64,000 bases of DNA from Oerskovia turbata (GTDB lineage: Bacteria > Actinomycetota > Actinomycetes > Actinomycetales > Cellulomonadaceae): assembly GCF_000718325.1 (NCBI RefSeq), contig NZ_JOFV01000008.1:124001-188000 (forward strand), in the 5' to 3' direction. Positions 49,856 through 58,987 of this stretch are shown here, piece after piece. A program made the translations under genes and the position numbers. The notes under the pieces are model-generated. The model did not search any database, was not told the origin of the DNA, and saw only the letters and a program-made list of their open reading frames with translations. Numbering within the stretch: position 1 is the stretch's first letter; each line of letters begins with the position of its first letter.

Positions 49856-50748
49856 CGAGCGTCCGCCGCGCGCCGGCGAGGGAGGCCACCGCCCGACCCG
49901 GTGCTCGACCCACCACCCGACCTGGTGCTCGACCCACCACCCGACCCGATACCCCGGAGCCGCACATGGACCCCACACCAGCCCTCGACGTCCGCGGTCT
50001 CACCGTCCGCTACCGCGAGGTCCTCGCGCTCGAGGACGTGGGACTGTCGCTCGCGCCGGGCGCCGTGACCGGCCTGATCGGGGCGAACGGGTCGGGCAAG
50101 TCGACGCTGTTCCGTTCCGTCATGGGCATGACGCGCGGCAACGGCGTGACCCAGGCCGGGGACGTGCGGATCTACGGCACGGACGCGGACGCGGCGCGCA
50201 AGGACGGGCTCGTCGGCTACGTACCCCAGTCGGAGGACGTCGACTGGTCGTTCCCGGTCGACGTGCGCGACGTCGTGACCATGGGCCGCTACGGGGGGCT
50301 CGGCCCGGCGCGCCGGGCGCGGGCCGAGGACCGCCGGGCCGTGGCCGACGCCCTGGAGCGGGTGGGGCTCGCGGACCTCGCGCACCGTCAGATCGGCCGG
50401 CTGTCCGGCGGGCAGCGCAAGCGGGTCTTCGTCGCCCGGGCGATCGCCCAGGGTGCGCGGCTGCTGCTGCTCGACGAGCCGTTCGCCGGGGTCGACAAGG
50501 TCTCGGAGGCGCAGATCACCGCGGTCCTGCGGAGCCTGGCGTCGGCCGGCTGCGCCGTCCTGGTCTCGACGCACGACCTGTCCTCCCTGCCGGACCTCGT
50601 CGACGACGCGATCCTGCTCCAACGCCGCGTGATCATGACCGGGCCGCCCGACGTGGTGCTGCGCCCCGAGAACCTGGCCCGCACGTTCGGGATCGACCCG
50701 CTCGCGGCGAGCCGGGGCCCCGCGACGACCGAAGGAGCCGTCCGATGA
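49852..50748 (+). CDS. mntB: Metal ABC transporter ATPase
   Basis: ABC ATPase, 298 aa: Walker A GANGSGKST, Q-loop YVPQSEDVDW (typical for metal-family ATPases), signature LSGGQRKRVFVARAI, Walker B LLLLDEPFAGVD and switch VSTHD. ATG 49852 overlaps the mntA stop (ATGA). A second ATG at 49966 (MDPTPALDV) would skip an Arg/Pro/Thr-rich N-terminus made by a 24-bp tandem repeat; the shorter form is possible. Confidence 0.88.
   Translation: MTSVRRAPAREATARPGARPTTRPGARPTTRPDTPEPHMDPTPALDVRGLTVRYREVLALEDVGLSLAPGAVTGLIGANGSGKSTLFRSVMGMTRGNGVTQAGDVRIYGTDADAARKDGLVGYVPQSEDVDWSFPVDVRDVVTMGRYGGLGPARRARAEDRRAVADALERVGLADLAHRQIGRLSGGQRKRVFVARAIAQGARLLLLDEPFAGVDKVSEAQITAVLRSLASAGCAVLVSTHDLSSLPDLVDDAILLQRRVIMTGPPDVVLRPENLARTFGIDPLAASRGPATTEGAVR
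49892..49947 (+). repeat. 24-bp tandem repeat in the mntB N-terminal region
   Basis: Two copies of a 24-base unit (49892-49915 and 49916-49939, one mismatch) plus a third partial copy of eight bases. It encodes repeated RPGARPTT, in frame. Copy number could vary without a frameshift. Confidence 0.8.
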
Positions 50749-51647
50749 ACCCGCTCGACCTGCTCGCCGCCGCGGGGACGTGGCTCGCCGCGCCCCTCGA
50801 GTACGAGTTCGTGCAGCGCGCGCTGCTCGTCGCGGTCGTCGCGAGCATCGTGTGCGCGCTCCTGAGCTGCTGGCTCATCATGATCGGCTGGTCGCTGCTC
50901 GGGGACGCGGTCTCCCACGCCGTGCTGCCGGGCGTGGTGCTGTCCTACATCGTCGGGGTGCCGTTCGCGGTGGGTGCGCTCGTGTTCGGGATCGGGGCGG
51001 TCGCGCTGATCGGCACGGTCCGGGACACGAGCAGGCTCAAGGAGGACGCGGCGATCGGCGTCGTCTTCACGACGCTGTTCGCGATCGGGATCGTGCTGGT
51101 CTCGGTCACACCGAGCCAGATCGACCTGGGCCACATCCTGTTCGGCAACATGCTCGGCATCACGGACACCGACCTGTGGCAGGTCGTGGTGCTCGGTGCG
51201 CTGACGACCGTGGTGCTCGTGCTCAAGCGCCGGGACCTGACGCTGTTCGCGTTCGACCCCGTGCACGCGCACGCGGTCGGCATCTCGCCCCGGCGCCTGT
51301 CCGCGCTGCTGCTGGGTTCGCTCGCGCTGACCGTGGTGGTCGCGCTCCAGGCGGTCGGGGTCGTCCTCGTCGTGGCGCTGGTCATCACGCCGGGGGCCAC
51401 GGCCTACCTCCTGGTGGACCGCATGTCCCGCATGCTCGTGGTCGCGCCGCTCGTCGCGGTCGGGTGCGCGGTCGTGGGGATCTACGCGAGCTACTACCTG
51501 GACACCGCGAGCGCCGCGACGATCGTGGTCGCGCAGGGTGTGGTGTTCGCGGTCGCGTACGTGGTGCACCTGGCGCGCCGCCCGCGCGTGGTGCAGGCCG
51601 CACGCCCGACGGCGGAGCGCCGGCCGGCGGAGACGGTCGCCGGGTGA
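50745..51647 (+). CDS. mntC: Metal ABC transporter permease
   Basis: ABC-3 family permease, 300 aa with about eight helices: EYEFVQRALLVAVVASIVCALLSCWLIMIGWSLLGDAVSHAVLPGVVLSYI at the N-terminus is a standard family start. ATG 50745 overlaps the mntB stop. Completes the importer with MntA and MntB. The C-terminal 30 residues are Arg-rich and cytoplasmic. About 96 bp separate it from the regulator gene. Confidence 0.9.
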   Translation: MNPLDLLAAAGTWLAAPLEYEFVQRALLVAVVASIVCALLSCWLIMIGWSLLGDAVSHAVLPGVVLSYIVGVPFAVGALVFGIGAVALIGTVRDTSRLKEDAAIGVVFTTLFAIGIVLVSVTPSQIDLGHILFGNMLGITDTDLWQVVVLGALTTVVLVLKRRDLTLFAFDPVHAHAVGISPRRLSALLLGSLALTVVVALQAVGVVLVVALVITPGATAYLLVDRMSRMLVVAPLVAVGCAVVGIYASYYLDTASAATIVVAQGVVFAVAYVVHLARRPRVVQAARPTAERRPAETVAG

Positions 51648-51743
51648 GGGGGCCGGGTCTGCGGGGCGGCGGGACGGTCCTCGGGGGTGCGCAAGGCGTC
51701 CGGTCCGCGGTCCGCCCGGTACCGGGGAGGGCCGTGAAATAGA

Positions 51744-52463
51744 GTGAGCGCCGTGGACCATCCCCTCGACCTGACCTCCGTCGCCCAGGACTACCTCAAG
51801 GTGGTGTGGTCGGCGCAGGAGTGGTCCGACGAGCCCGTGACCACCAAGCTCCTCGCGGATCGCCTCGGCGTCGGGGCCTCGACGGTCTCGGAGACCGTGC
51901 GGCGCCTGTCCTCGCAGGGTCTGCTGGTGCACGCGCGCTACGGCGCGATCGAGCTCACGGACCTGGGGCGTTCGCACGCGGTCGCCATGGTGCGACGGCA
52001 CCGCATCCTCGAGACGTACCTGGTCTCGGAGCTGGGGTACTCGTGGGACGAGGTGCACGACGAGGCCGAGGTCCTGGAGCACGCGGTGTCGGACCTCATG
52101 CTCGACCGCATCGACGCGTTGCTCGGCCACCCGACGCGAGACCCGCACGGTGACCCGATCCCGACGGCCTCGGGCCACGTCCCGCGACCGGCGGCGGTCC
52201 GGCTCTCGGAGCTCGACGCGGGGGCGTGCGCGGTCGTCGCGCGGATCTCCGACGCGGACCCGGACGTGCTGCGGTACCTCGCGGAGCTCGGTCTGGGGCT
52301 CGATGCCGAGGTCTGCGTGCAGGAGCGGCGCGAGTACGCGGGCACCATGGCCATCACGTGGGGGAGCGACGAGAGCCCGGTGCACCTGGGGCTGCCGGCG
52401 GCGTCTCGCGTGTGGGTCGTGCCACGGGCCCTCGCCGCGGCCGGCGCTCCCGGTCTAGACTGA
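51744..52463 (+). CDS. mntR: DtxR/MntR-family metal-dependent regulator
   Basis: 239-aa repressor with an N-terminal winged helix (VTTKLLADRLGVGASTVSETVRRLSSQGLLVHARYGAIELT), a dimerisation/metal domain and a C-terminal SH3/FeoA-like domain (about 155-239). The metal site looks manganese-type: QDYLK near residue 15, RRHRILETYL, and HDEAEVLEHAVSD, where Glu occupies the position of the DtxR Cys102, as in MntR. GTG 51744 or GTG 51753 could start it; TAGAGT (51740-51745) lies seven bases before the latter, so a leaderless start is possible. Confidence 0.85.
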   Translation: MSAVDHPLDLTSVAQDYLKVVWSAQEWSDEPVTTKLLADRLGVGASTVSETVRRLSSQGLLVHARYGAIELTDLGRSHAVAMVRRHRILETYLVSELGYSWDEVHDEAEVLEHAVSDLMLDRIDALLGHPTRDPHGDPIPTASGHVPRPAAVRLSELDAGACAVVARISDADPDVLRYLAELGLGLDAEVCVQERREYAGTMAITWGSDESPVHLGLPAASRVWVVPRALAAAGAPGLD

Positions 52464-52505
52464 CGTTCTTCCCACGACCTGCTGCCGACGGCGCCAGCGA
52501 ACGTC

Positions 52506-52519
52506 TCGAATCGATTCGA
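52506..52519. promoter_or_regulatory. Palindrome upstream of the MFS gene
   Basis: TCGAATCGATTCGA is a perfect 14-bp palindrome 44 bp before the TTG start, an AT-rich spot in GC-rich DNA. It may be an operator for a regulator encoded elsewhere. Confidence 0.5.
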
Positions 52520-52562
52520 TCCGCAGCAGCCCGCCAGTGAACACCCTCGAAAGGGTCCCGCC

Positions 52563-53864
52563 TTGACCGTCGACAGCACCCGCCTGCCCGGCCCGACCGA
52601 CCCCCTCGACGCGCCCGCCCCGGGCGCGCGACGTCGTCGGGCAGGCGACGGCGCACCCCGCGGCACCCGGACCACCGGGCTCGCGCTGCTCGCGCTCGCC
52701 GCGGGCGGCTTCACGATCGGCACGACCGAGTTCGCGACCATGGGACTGCTGCCCGACATCGCCACCGCGTTCGACGCCTCCATCCCGCTCACCGGGCACG
52801 CCATCACGGCCTACGCCGTGGGTGTCGTCGTCGGCGCGCCCCTGCTCACCGTGCTCGCCGCGCGCGTCTCCCGCAAGAAGCTCCTCATCGGGCTCATGCT
52901 CGCCTACACGCTCGGCAACGTGCTCTCGGCCGCGGCCCCCAGCATCGAGTGGCTCATCGCGGGCCGCTTCCTCGCCGGACTGCCGCACGGCGCGTTCTTC
53001 GGGGTCGGGGCCGCCGTCGGCGCAGCCGTCGCCGGACCCGGGCGGCGTGGCCACGCCGTGGCCATGATGATGACCGGACTCACGATCGCGAACGTCGTCG
53101 GCGTCCCCCTGTCGACGTTCGCCGGCCAGCAGCTCGGCTGGCGCGCGGCGTTCGTCCTCATCGGCGTCCTGGGCGGCATCACGCTCGCGGCCCTCTGGCG
53201 CTGGGTCCCCGCCGGCGCGGGCGACACCGGGTCGAGCGTGAGCCAGGAGGTCGCCGCACTGAGGAACGGCCCGCTGTGGATCAGCTTCGTGGGCGGCGCG
53301 ATCGGCTTCGGCGGCATGTTCGCCGTCTACTCCTACGTCGCGCCCACCATGACCGAGGTCACGGGCCTCTCTCTCGGGGTCGTGCCCGTGGTCCTCGCGA
53401 TCTTCGGCCTCGGCATGACGCTCGGGACGATCGTCGGCGGACGGCTCGCCGACAAGGACGTGCTGCGGACCGTGTGCATCGGCTTCGGGACGACGGCCGC
53501 GGCGCTCGTCGCCTTCGCGCTCACGGGCCAGAGCCCGGTCCCGGCCGTCGCGTCCCTCTTCCTGCTGGGCGTGACGTCACAGATCCTGGGCCTCGCGCTC
53601 CAGACCCGGCTCATGGACCTCTCGCCCGGTGCCCCGTCGCTCGGGGCCGCGCTGTGCCACTCGGCGCTCAACGTCGGCAACGCCAACGGCGCGTTCCTCG
53701 GCGGCCTCGTCATCGCCGCGGGCTGGGGCTACCTCGACCTCGCGTGGACCGGCCTCGCGCTCACGCTCGCCGGCCTCGCGATCATCGCCCTGTTCGGGCG
53801 TCAGCGCGTCGCGCACGTCCGGGACGACGCGCAGACCGAGCCGACGCCGACCGGCGCGGCCTGA
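52563..53864 (+). CDS. MFS transporter, 12 TM (DHA1/AraJ-Cmr type)
   Basis: 433-aa exporter: after a hydrophilic start (about 1-35) comes LALAAGGFTIGTTEFATMGLLPDIA (helix 1), AARVSRKKLLIGLML (motif A region), and GRFLAGLPHGAFFGVGAAVGA (helix 4, motif B) typical of the AraJ/CmlA-like group that exports drugs or sugars. TTG 52563 is preceded by GAAAGGG. It converges with a small membrane-protein gene; a weak palindrome at 53871-53888 could end both. Confidence 0.87.
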   Translation: MTVDSTRLPGPTDPLDAPAPGARRRRAGDGAPRGTRTTGLALLALAAGGFTIGTTEFATMGLLPDIATAFDASIPLTGHAITAYAVGVVVGAPLLTVLAARVSRKKLLIGLMLAYTLGNVLSAAAPSIEWLIAGRFLAGLPHGAFFGVGAAVGAAVAGPGRRGHAVAMMMTGLTIANVVGVPLSTFAGQQLGWRAAFVLIGVLGGITLAALWRWVPAGAGDTGSSVSQEVAALRNGPLWISFVGGAIGFGGMFAVYSYVAPTMTEVTGLSLGVVPVVLAIFGLGMTLGTIVGGRLADKDVLRTVCIGFGTTAAALVAFALTGQSPVPAVASLFLLGVTSQILGLALQTRLMDLSPGAPSLGAALCHSALNVGNANGAFLGGLVIAAGWGYLDLAWTGLALTLAGLAIIALFGRQRVAHVRDDAQTEPTPTGAA

Positions 53865-53919
53865 TCAGCCCGGTCCGTCGACGGGCCGCCGTGCGCGTCG
53901 CTCACCCGAGAGCGGCGGC

Positions 53920-54156
53920 TCAGGCGTTGAGGCCCAGCCCCTTGCGCCCCTTCGCGAAGTAGGCGATCGGCCCCACCCAGTTCGCGAGCATCGCCACGCC
54001 CCACGCGAGCTTCGAGCCCTCGACCTCGTCGGCGGACCGCCTCGCCAGGTCGCGGTAGCCCGCGACCGTGAGCGAGACCTGCACGATCGAAGCCACCACC
54101 ATCATCGTCTTCTTGCCGCCGCTGAACTCGCTCCACGACTGCTTCTTGTGCGCCAT
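53920..54156 (-). CDS. Small membrane protein, PLDc_N-type
   Basis: 78-aa protein with two hydrophobic segments, MMVVASIVQVSLTVAGYRDLARR and SKLAWGVAMLANWVGPIAYFAKGRKG, resembling the phospholipase D N-terminal-like membrane domain that occurs alone in actinobacteria. Function unknown. GGGAGGGG before the ATG at 54156 fixes the start. Confidence 0.82.
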   Translation of the reverse strand: MAHKKQSWSEFSGGKKTMMVVASIVQVSLTVAGYRDLARRSADEVEGSKLAWGVAMLANWVGPIAYFAKGRKGLGLNA

Positions 54157-54340
54157 GAGCACCCCTCCCGTGTCGGTACGACCTGTGCCCACGACGCTAC
54201 GCGTGCTCGACCCGAAGCGCTCGGCGCGGGGTAGCGAGCCCGCGTGTACGTGGCGCGTTCAGCCAAGCCTCAGACATCGCCGGTACCTTGGGCCCACCTG
54301 TGTGCCGGAAGTGCACGCGCAGACCCTTCAGGAGCGGTTC

Positions 54341-55051
54341 GTGAGCGAGAGCCCCACCCGTCCTTCCCGCACCGGGCGCACCCCGGGCACCACCGGCGAC
54401 GCCGCAGACCTCCTCGCCCCGGACGACGACGGAGGTCACCTGGTCCCCGGCATCGACGCCAAGAACCTCAGCCCCCGCGCGTTCGGGTGGGTGCTCCTGG
54501 TCGCGGGCGCGGTCGGGCTCGTCGGCGCCGCCTGGCTCGCGATCGAGCGCTACCTCAAGCTCATCGACCCGAACCACGTCGCGGCGTGCTCGCTCAACCC
54601 GTTCCTCGACTGCGGCCCAGCGATGGCGTCCTGGCAGGGGGCGATCCTCGGGTTCCCGAACCCGTTCCTCGGCGTCGCCGCGTTCCCCGTCGTCATGACG
54701 ATCGGCGTCGTGGTCCTCACCGGCGCGCGGCTGCCCCGCTGGTTCTGGCTCACCCTGCTCGCCGTCACGACCCTCGCCATGGGTCTCATCGTGTTCCTCG
54801 TCTGGACCAGCCTGTACGTGCTCGTCGTGCTCTGCCCGTTCTGCATGGTCGTGTGGGCCGCGATGCTGCCGATCTTCTGGTTCCAGGTCGTGCACGCCGT
54901 CCAGGAAGGACACCTCAAGGCCTCCGAGGGGGTGCGCCGCGTGATCGTCGACAACAAGGGGACGCTCCTCGCGGTGCTCTACGTGCTCCTCGTGGCCTGG
55001 GTCTTCCTCGAGATGGGCCCCACGATCGTCGAGTACCTCCAGACGATCTGA
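54341..55051 (+). CDS. Vitamin K epoxide reductase (VKOR) family protein
   Basis: 236-aa membrane protein that would reoxidise a periplasmic thiol oxidase (DsbA-like) by passing electrons to quinone. Four to five helices; cysteine pair in CSLNPFLDCG (loop) and the active-site CPFC (VVLCPFCMVVW) are both present. No fused thioredoxin domain. GTG 54341 has AGGAG upstream; another GTG at 54311 is less favoured. The DsbA partner is not in the window. Confidence 0.9.
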   Translation: MSESPTRPSRTGRTPGTTGDAADLLAPDDDGGHLVPGIDAKNLSPRAFGWVLLVAGAVGLVGAAWLAIERYLKLIDPNHVAACSLNPFLDCGPAMASWQGAILGFPNPFLGVAAFPVVMTIGVVVLTGARLPRWFWLTLLAVTTLAMGLIVFLVWTSLYVLVVLCPFCMVVWAAMLPIFWFQVVHAVQEGHLKASEGVRRVIVDNKGTLLAVLYVLLVAWVFLEMGPTIVEYLQTI

Positions 55052-55074
55052 CCGGCACCCACCGTACCGACCCG

Positions 55075-55107
55075 CCCGTCCGCCCGGACCCGCCCCGGGC
55101 GGACGGG
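55075..55107. terminator. Terminator after the VKOR gene
   Basis: Perfect 13-base stem CCCGTCCGCCCGG (55075-55087) and CCGGGCGGACGGG (55095-55107), loop of seven, 24 bases after the stop. The rest of the 162-bp gap holds the leuS promoter. Confidence 0.75.
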
Positions 55108-55201
55108 GCCCTCGGCGGCGCAGGTGAGAGGCGCCGTCGGGCCGGGCGGGACGTGGGCGCCCAGCCCGCGCCCAGCTGCCGGACGACGCCGCGCCGAACG
55201 G

Positions 55202-55207
55202 TAAACT
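55202..55207 (+). promoter_or_regulatory. leuS -10 element, leaderless start
   Basis: TAAACT ends six bases before the GTG start at 55214, which predicts that the leuS transcript starts at its first codon. Confidence 0.6.
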
Positions 55208-55213
55208 CGCCGG

Positions 55214-58168
55214 GTGAGCACGCCTGAGAACCCCGCCCCCGAGACCCCCGCCGAGCCCGTGCACGACGCCCCCGCGTCCCCGCACGAGACGACCTCCCAC
55301 CGCTACACGCCCGCGCTCGCGCAGGACATCGAGCTCCGGTGGCAGGACGCGTGGGAGGAGCGCGGCACGTTCTGGGCGGCCAACCCCTCGGGGCACCTCA
55401 CCGACGGCGACGGCAAGCACGCCGACGGGCGCTCGCCCTACTTCATCATGGACATGTTCCCGTACCCCTCGGGCGCGGGCCTGCACGTGGGGCACCCCCT
55501 CGGGTACATCGCGACCGACGTCGTCGGGCGCTTCCGGCGCATGTGCGGCGACAACGTGCTGCACGCGCTCGGCTACGACGCGTTCGGCCTGCCCGCCGAG
55601 CAGTTCGCGGTGCAGACCGGCCAGCACCCGCGCGTCACGACCGAGGCCAACATGGCCAACATGAAGCGCCAGCTGCGCCGGCTCGGCCTGGGACACGACT
55701 CGCGCCGCTCGTTCGCGACCATCGACCCCGAGTACGTGCGCTGGACCCAGTGGATCTTCCTGCAGATCTTCGAGGCCTGGTACGACGAGGACGCCCCGCG
55801 TCCCGACGGCGGCACGGGCCGCGCGCGCCCCGTCACCGAGCTCGAGGCCGAGTACGCCGCGGGCGCCCGCCCGATCCCCGGCCACCCCGAGGGCACCCGC
55901 TGGGCCGACCTCGACCGCGTCGCGCAGCGCGCCGTGATCGACCCGCAGCGCCTGGCCTACGTGTCCGAGTCGCCCGTGAACTGGGCGCCGGGCCTGGGCA
56001 CCGTGCTCGCCAACGAGGAGGTCACGTCCGACGGTCGCTCCGAGCGCGGCAACTTCCCCGTCTTCCAGCGCAGCCTGCGCCAGTGGAACATGCGCATCAC
56101 CGCGTACGCCGACCGCCTGGCCGACGACCTCGACCTCATCGACTGGCCCGAGAAGGTCAAGTCGATGCAGCGCAACTGGATCGGCCGCAGCGAGGGCGCG
56201 AACGTGCGCTTCGCGATCACCGGCCTCGGTGCGGCGGCGACGCAGGACGTCGAGGTCTTCACCACGCGCCCCGACACCCTGTTCGGCGCGACGTTCATGG
56301 TCGTCTCGCCCGAGCACCCCCTGCTCGACGAGGTCCCCGCCGAGTGGCCCGACGGCACGCGCGACGCCTGGACCGGCGGTCACACGACCCCGATCGACGC
56401 CGTCGCCGCCTACCGCAAGGAGGCCGCGGCCAAGACCGCGGTCGAGCGCCAGGCCGACGCGGGCAAGAAGACCGGCGTCTTCACGGGCCACCTCGCCGTG
56501 AACCCCGTCAACGGCACGCTCATCCCCGTGTTCACCGCGGACTACGTCCTCATGGGCTACGGCACGGGCGCCATCATGGCCGTCCCCGGCGGTGACGAGC
56601 GTGACCACGCGTTCGCCGAGGCCTTCGAGCTGCCCGTGATCCGCACGGTCGCAGCCCCCGAGGACCACGAGGGCGCCTGGACCGGCGACGGCGAGATCGT
56701 CAACTCGTCGGGCGACGAGATCTCGCTCGACGGCCTCAGCGTGCCCGACGCCAAGCGCGCCATGATCGAGTGGCTCGAGGCCAAGGGCATCGGCACCGGC
56801 ACCATCACCTACCGCCTGCGCGACTGGCTCTTCAGCCGCCAGCGCTACTGGGGCGAGCCGTTCCCCATCGTCTACGACGAGAACGACCAGCCCATCGCGC
56901 TGCCCGACGCGCTGCTGCCCGTCAACCTGCCCGAGGTCCCCGACTACTCGCCGCGCACCTACGAGCCCGACGACGCCGACTCCTCGCCCGAGCCGCCGCT
57001 CGGCCGCAACGAGGACTGGGTCAACGTCACGCTCGACCTGGGCGACGGCCCCAAGACCTACCGTCGCGACACCAACACCATGCCCAACTGGGCCGGGTCC
57101 TGCTGGTACTACCTGCGCTACCTCGACCCCGCGGACACCGAGCACATGGCCGCCCCCGAGCTCGAGACGTACTGGACCGGCCCCGGGCACAACGCCACGG
57201 CTGGCCCTGCGGGGGGCGTCGACCTGTACGTGGGCGGCGTCGAGCACGCCGTGCTGCACCTGCTCTACGCGCGGTTCTGGCACAAGGTGCTCCTGGACCT
57301 GGGGCACGTGACCAGCACCGAGCCGTTCCACAAGCTCTTCAACCAGGGCTACGTGCAGGCCTACGCCTACACCGACGCGCGCGGCGCGTACGTGCCGGCC
57401 GAGGAGGTCGTCGAAGAAGGCAGCGGCGACGAGGTCCGGTACCTGTGGAAGGGCGAGCCCGTCCACCGCGAGTACGGGAAGATGGGCAAGTCGCTCAAGA
57501 ACGTCGTGACGCCCGACGACATGTACGAGGCCTACGGCGCCGACACGTTCCGCGTGTACGAGATGTCCATGGGGCCGCTCGACCTGTCGCGCCCCTGGGA
57601 CACGCGCGCCGTCGTCGGATCCCAGCGGTTCCTGCAGCGGCTGTGGCGCAACGTCGTCAGCGAGGACACGGGGGAGACCACGGTCTCCGACGAGCCCGCC
57701 GAGGTCGCGACCCTGCGCCTGGTCCACCGCACCATCGCGGACGTGCGCGTCGAGATGGAGCACATGCGCTCCAACACCGCGATCGCCAAGCTCATCGCGC
57801 TCAACAACCACCTCACGGGGCTGGACCGCGTGCCGCGCGAGGCGATCGAGCCGCTGATCCTCATGGTCGCGCCGATCGCCCCGCACATCGCGGAAGAGCT
57901 GTGGTCGCGCCTCGGCCACCCGCGGTCGCTGGCCCACGAGCCCTTCCCGGTCGCGCTCGACGAATATCTGGTCGAGGACACCGTGACGTGCGTCGTGCAG
58001 GTCCAGGGCAAGGTCCGCAGCAGGCTCGAGGTCCCGCCGTCGATCGGCGACGACGAGCTGCGCGAGCTCGCCCTGGCCGACGCGAACGTGCAGCGCACGC
58101 TCGACGGGCGGGGGATCCGCACGGTGATCGTCCGAGCCCCGAAGCTGGTCAACGTGGTCCCGGCCTGA
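55214..58168 (+). CDS. leuS: Leucyl-tRNA synthetase LeuS
   Basis: Class I synthetase that charges tRNA-Leu, with CP1 editing domain; 984 aa, on the long side as in other actinobacteria. The HIGH motif is HVGH (residues 91-94) and the KMSKS motif reads KMGKS (756-760, in [11 protein letters not shown]), an actinobacterial variant. A hydrophilic N-terminal extension (about 1-30) precedes the conserved [17 protein letters not shown]. The CP1 insertion (about 250-450) has [14 protein letters not shown] and [20 protein letters not shown]. The DUF559-like gene follows on the other strand, across a palindrome. Confidence 0.96.
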   Translation: MSTPENPAPETPAEPVHDAPASPHETTSHRYTPALAQDIELRWQDAWEERGTFWAANPSGHLTDGDGKHADGRSPYFIMDMFPYPSGAGLHVGHPLGYIATDVVGRFRRMCGDNVLHALGYDAFGLPAEQFAVQTGQHPRVTTEANMANMKRQLRRLGLGHDSRRSFATIDPEYVRWTQWIFLQIFEAWYDEDAPRPDGGTGRARPVTELEAEYAAGARPIPGHPEGTRWADLDRVAQRAVIDPQRLAYVSESPVNWAPGLGTVLANEEVTSDGRSERGNFPVFQRSLRQWNMRITAYADRLADDLDLIDWPEKVKSMQRNWIGRSEGANVRFAITGLGAAATQDVEVFTTRPDTLFGATFMVVSPEHPLLDEVPAEWPDGTRDAWTGGHTTPIDAVAAYRKEAAAKTAVERQADAGKKTGVFTGHLAVNPVNGTLIPVFTADYVLMGYGTGAIMAVPGGDERDHAFAEAFELPVIRTVAAPEDHEGAWTGDGEIVNSSGDEISLDGLSVPDAKRAMIEWLEAKGIGTGTITYRLRDWLFSRQRYWGEPFPIVYDENDQPIALPDALLPVNLPEVPDYSPRTYEPDDADSSPEPPLGRNEDWVNVTLDLGDGPKTYRRDTNTMPNWAGSCWYYLRYLDPADTEHMAAPELETYWTGPGHNATAGPAGGVDLYVGGVEHAVLHLLYARFWHKVLLDLGHVTSTEPFHKLFNQGYVQAYAYTDARGAYVPAEEVVEEGSGDEVRYLWKGEPVHREYGKMGKSLKNVVTPDDMYEAYGADTFRVYEMSMGPLDLSRPWDTRAVVGSQRFLQRLWRNVVSEDTGETTVSDEPAEVATLRLVHRTIADVRVEMEHMRSNTAIAKLIALNNHLTGLDRVPREAIEPLILMVAPIAPHIAEELWSRLGHPRSLAHEPFPVALDEYLVEDTVTCVVQVQGKVRSRLEVPPSIGDDELRELALADANVQRTLDGRGIRTVIVRAPKLVNVVPA

Positions 58169-58177
58169 CATCTGCGT

Positions 58178-58240
58178 CGCTGAGTGCGGAGTAGTTGTCG
58201 TCGATCGAGCCGATTGGCGACAACTACTCCGCACTCAGCG
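58178..58240. repeat. Palindrome, family GCTGAGTGCGGAGTAGTTGT (copy A)
   Basis: Perfect 23-base arms (58178-58200 and 58218-58240) around a 17-base loop, starting nine bases after the leuS stop. The TGA stop of the convergent gene (58235-58237) lies inside the right arm. Nearly the same arms occur at 58988-59056. Confidence 0.85.
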
Positions 58241-58930
58241 TTTCTGGAGGGCTGCGCGGACACGGGCCACGAAGCGTTCTGGATGGCGCAGGACGTCGTC
58301 GGCGGTGGCGGTGATGATGATCCAGCCTGCGGCCTCGAGGCGTTGGCGGCGTTCGACGTCGCGCCGCCAGGTGGCGGGGTCGGTGCGGTGGACGTCGCCG
58401 TCGTACTCGATCGCCAGCCCCTTCATCTTGCGGGTCGAGTCCGTGAGGGAGCGCAGCGCCTCGGGCGTGGTGGTCCGGTGCTTTCGCCGGAGCATCGCGT
58501 CGCCCAGGACGACGAGCTCGTCGGTCGTGAGCCGGTGAGACAGGTGCAGCCACGTCTGGGCGGCGGACGTCACGAGCAGCCCGTGGTGCCGCACGGTCGT
58601 GAGGTTCGGCTGACCACAGAAGTGCGAGACCACACCCCGGCGATCAGGGCGGTCCTGCCGTGAGGCGGACACGACGTGGATCCTCTGGTCCTTCGCGATG
58701 CGCCAGGGAACCTCGACGTCCAGGAGGTGCAGTGCCGTCGTGTGGCTGAAGGCCGTGTCGGGCCGCAGGACGAGCGACAGGGCACGACAGGCCCCGGTCA
58801 GGTCGGGCGTCGCATCGGTCAAGCGGACCCCGCGGGTCGGTGCGGTGAAGCGCAGGCCACGGAGAACGCCGGGGCTCACGCCCGCGGCAAGGGCGTCGGA
58901 GGTTCGGAAAGCGTCAGTATCCACGGACAC
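58235..58930 (-). CDS. AbiEi/DUF559-type protein with internal deletion
   Basis: About 231 aa. The N-terminal winged-helix region (FRTSDALAAGVSPGVLRGLRF, AFSHTTALHLLDVEVP, TWLHLSHRLTTDELVVLGDAML) looks like actinobacterial AbiEi-antitoxin-like/endonuclease-domain proteins. The C-terminus has the end of a Vsr-like DUF559 nuclease core (IEYDGDVHRTDPATWRRDVERRQRLEAAGW). Between residues about 160 and 168 roughly 50 residues that normally carry the first catalytic Glu and Asp are missing, so nuclease activity is doubtful. Start is uncertain: GTG 58930 or 58924. It lies between two copies of one palindrome. Confidence 0.6.
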   Translation of the reverse strand: MSVDTDAFRTSDALAAGVSPGVLRGLRFTAPTRGVRLTDATPDLTGACRALSLVLRPDTAFSHTTALHLLDVEVPWRIAKDQRIHVVSASRQDRPDRRGVVSHFCGQPNLTTVRHHGLLVTSAAQTWLHLSHRLTTDELVVLGDAMLRRKHRTTTPEALRSLTDSTRKMKGLAIEYDGDVHRTDPATWRRDVERRQRLEAAGWIIITATADDVLRHPERFVARVRAALQKR

Positions 58931-58987
58931 GATGCTGCTGACGGGGAGGAGGTCGCGGAGCCCTGCCGAGGAATCTGTGGACAACCA

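Noticed and set aside
49892..49947. Tandem 24-bp units as a CRISPR-like array
   Set aside because: The units are directly adjacent with no spacers and lie in a reading frame.
53871..53888. Palindrome between the MFS gene and the small membrane-protein gene as a strong terminator
   Set aside because: It has no loop and a mismatch near the outer end. It may act weakly but I would not annotate it as a feature.
54197..58234. A minus-strand open frame of about 1345 codons opposite leuS
   Set aside because: It is the mirror of a real GC-rich gene; its product is a His/Arg/Asp/Val-rich sequence without domains. Similar long frames opposite pntAB, the 20-24 kb region and the sialidase were dismissed for the same reason.
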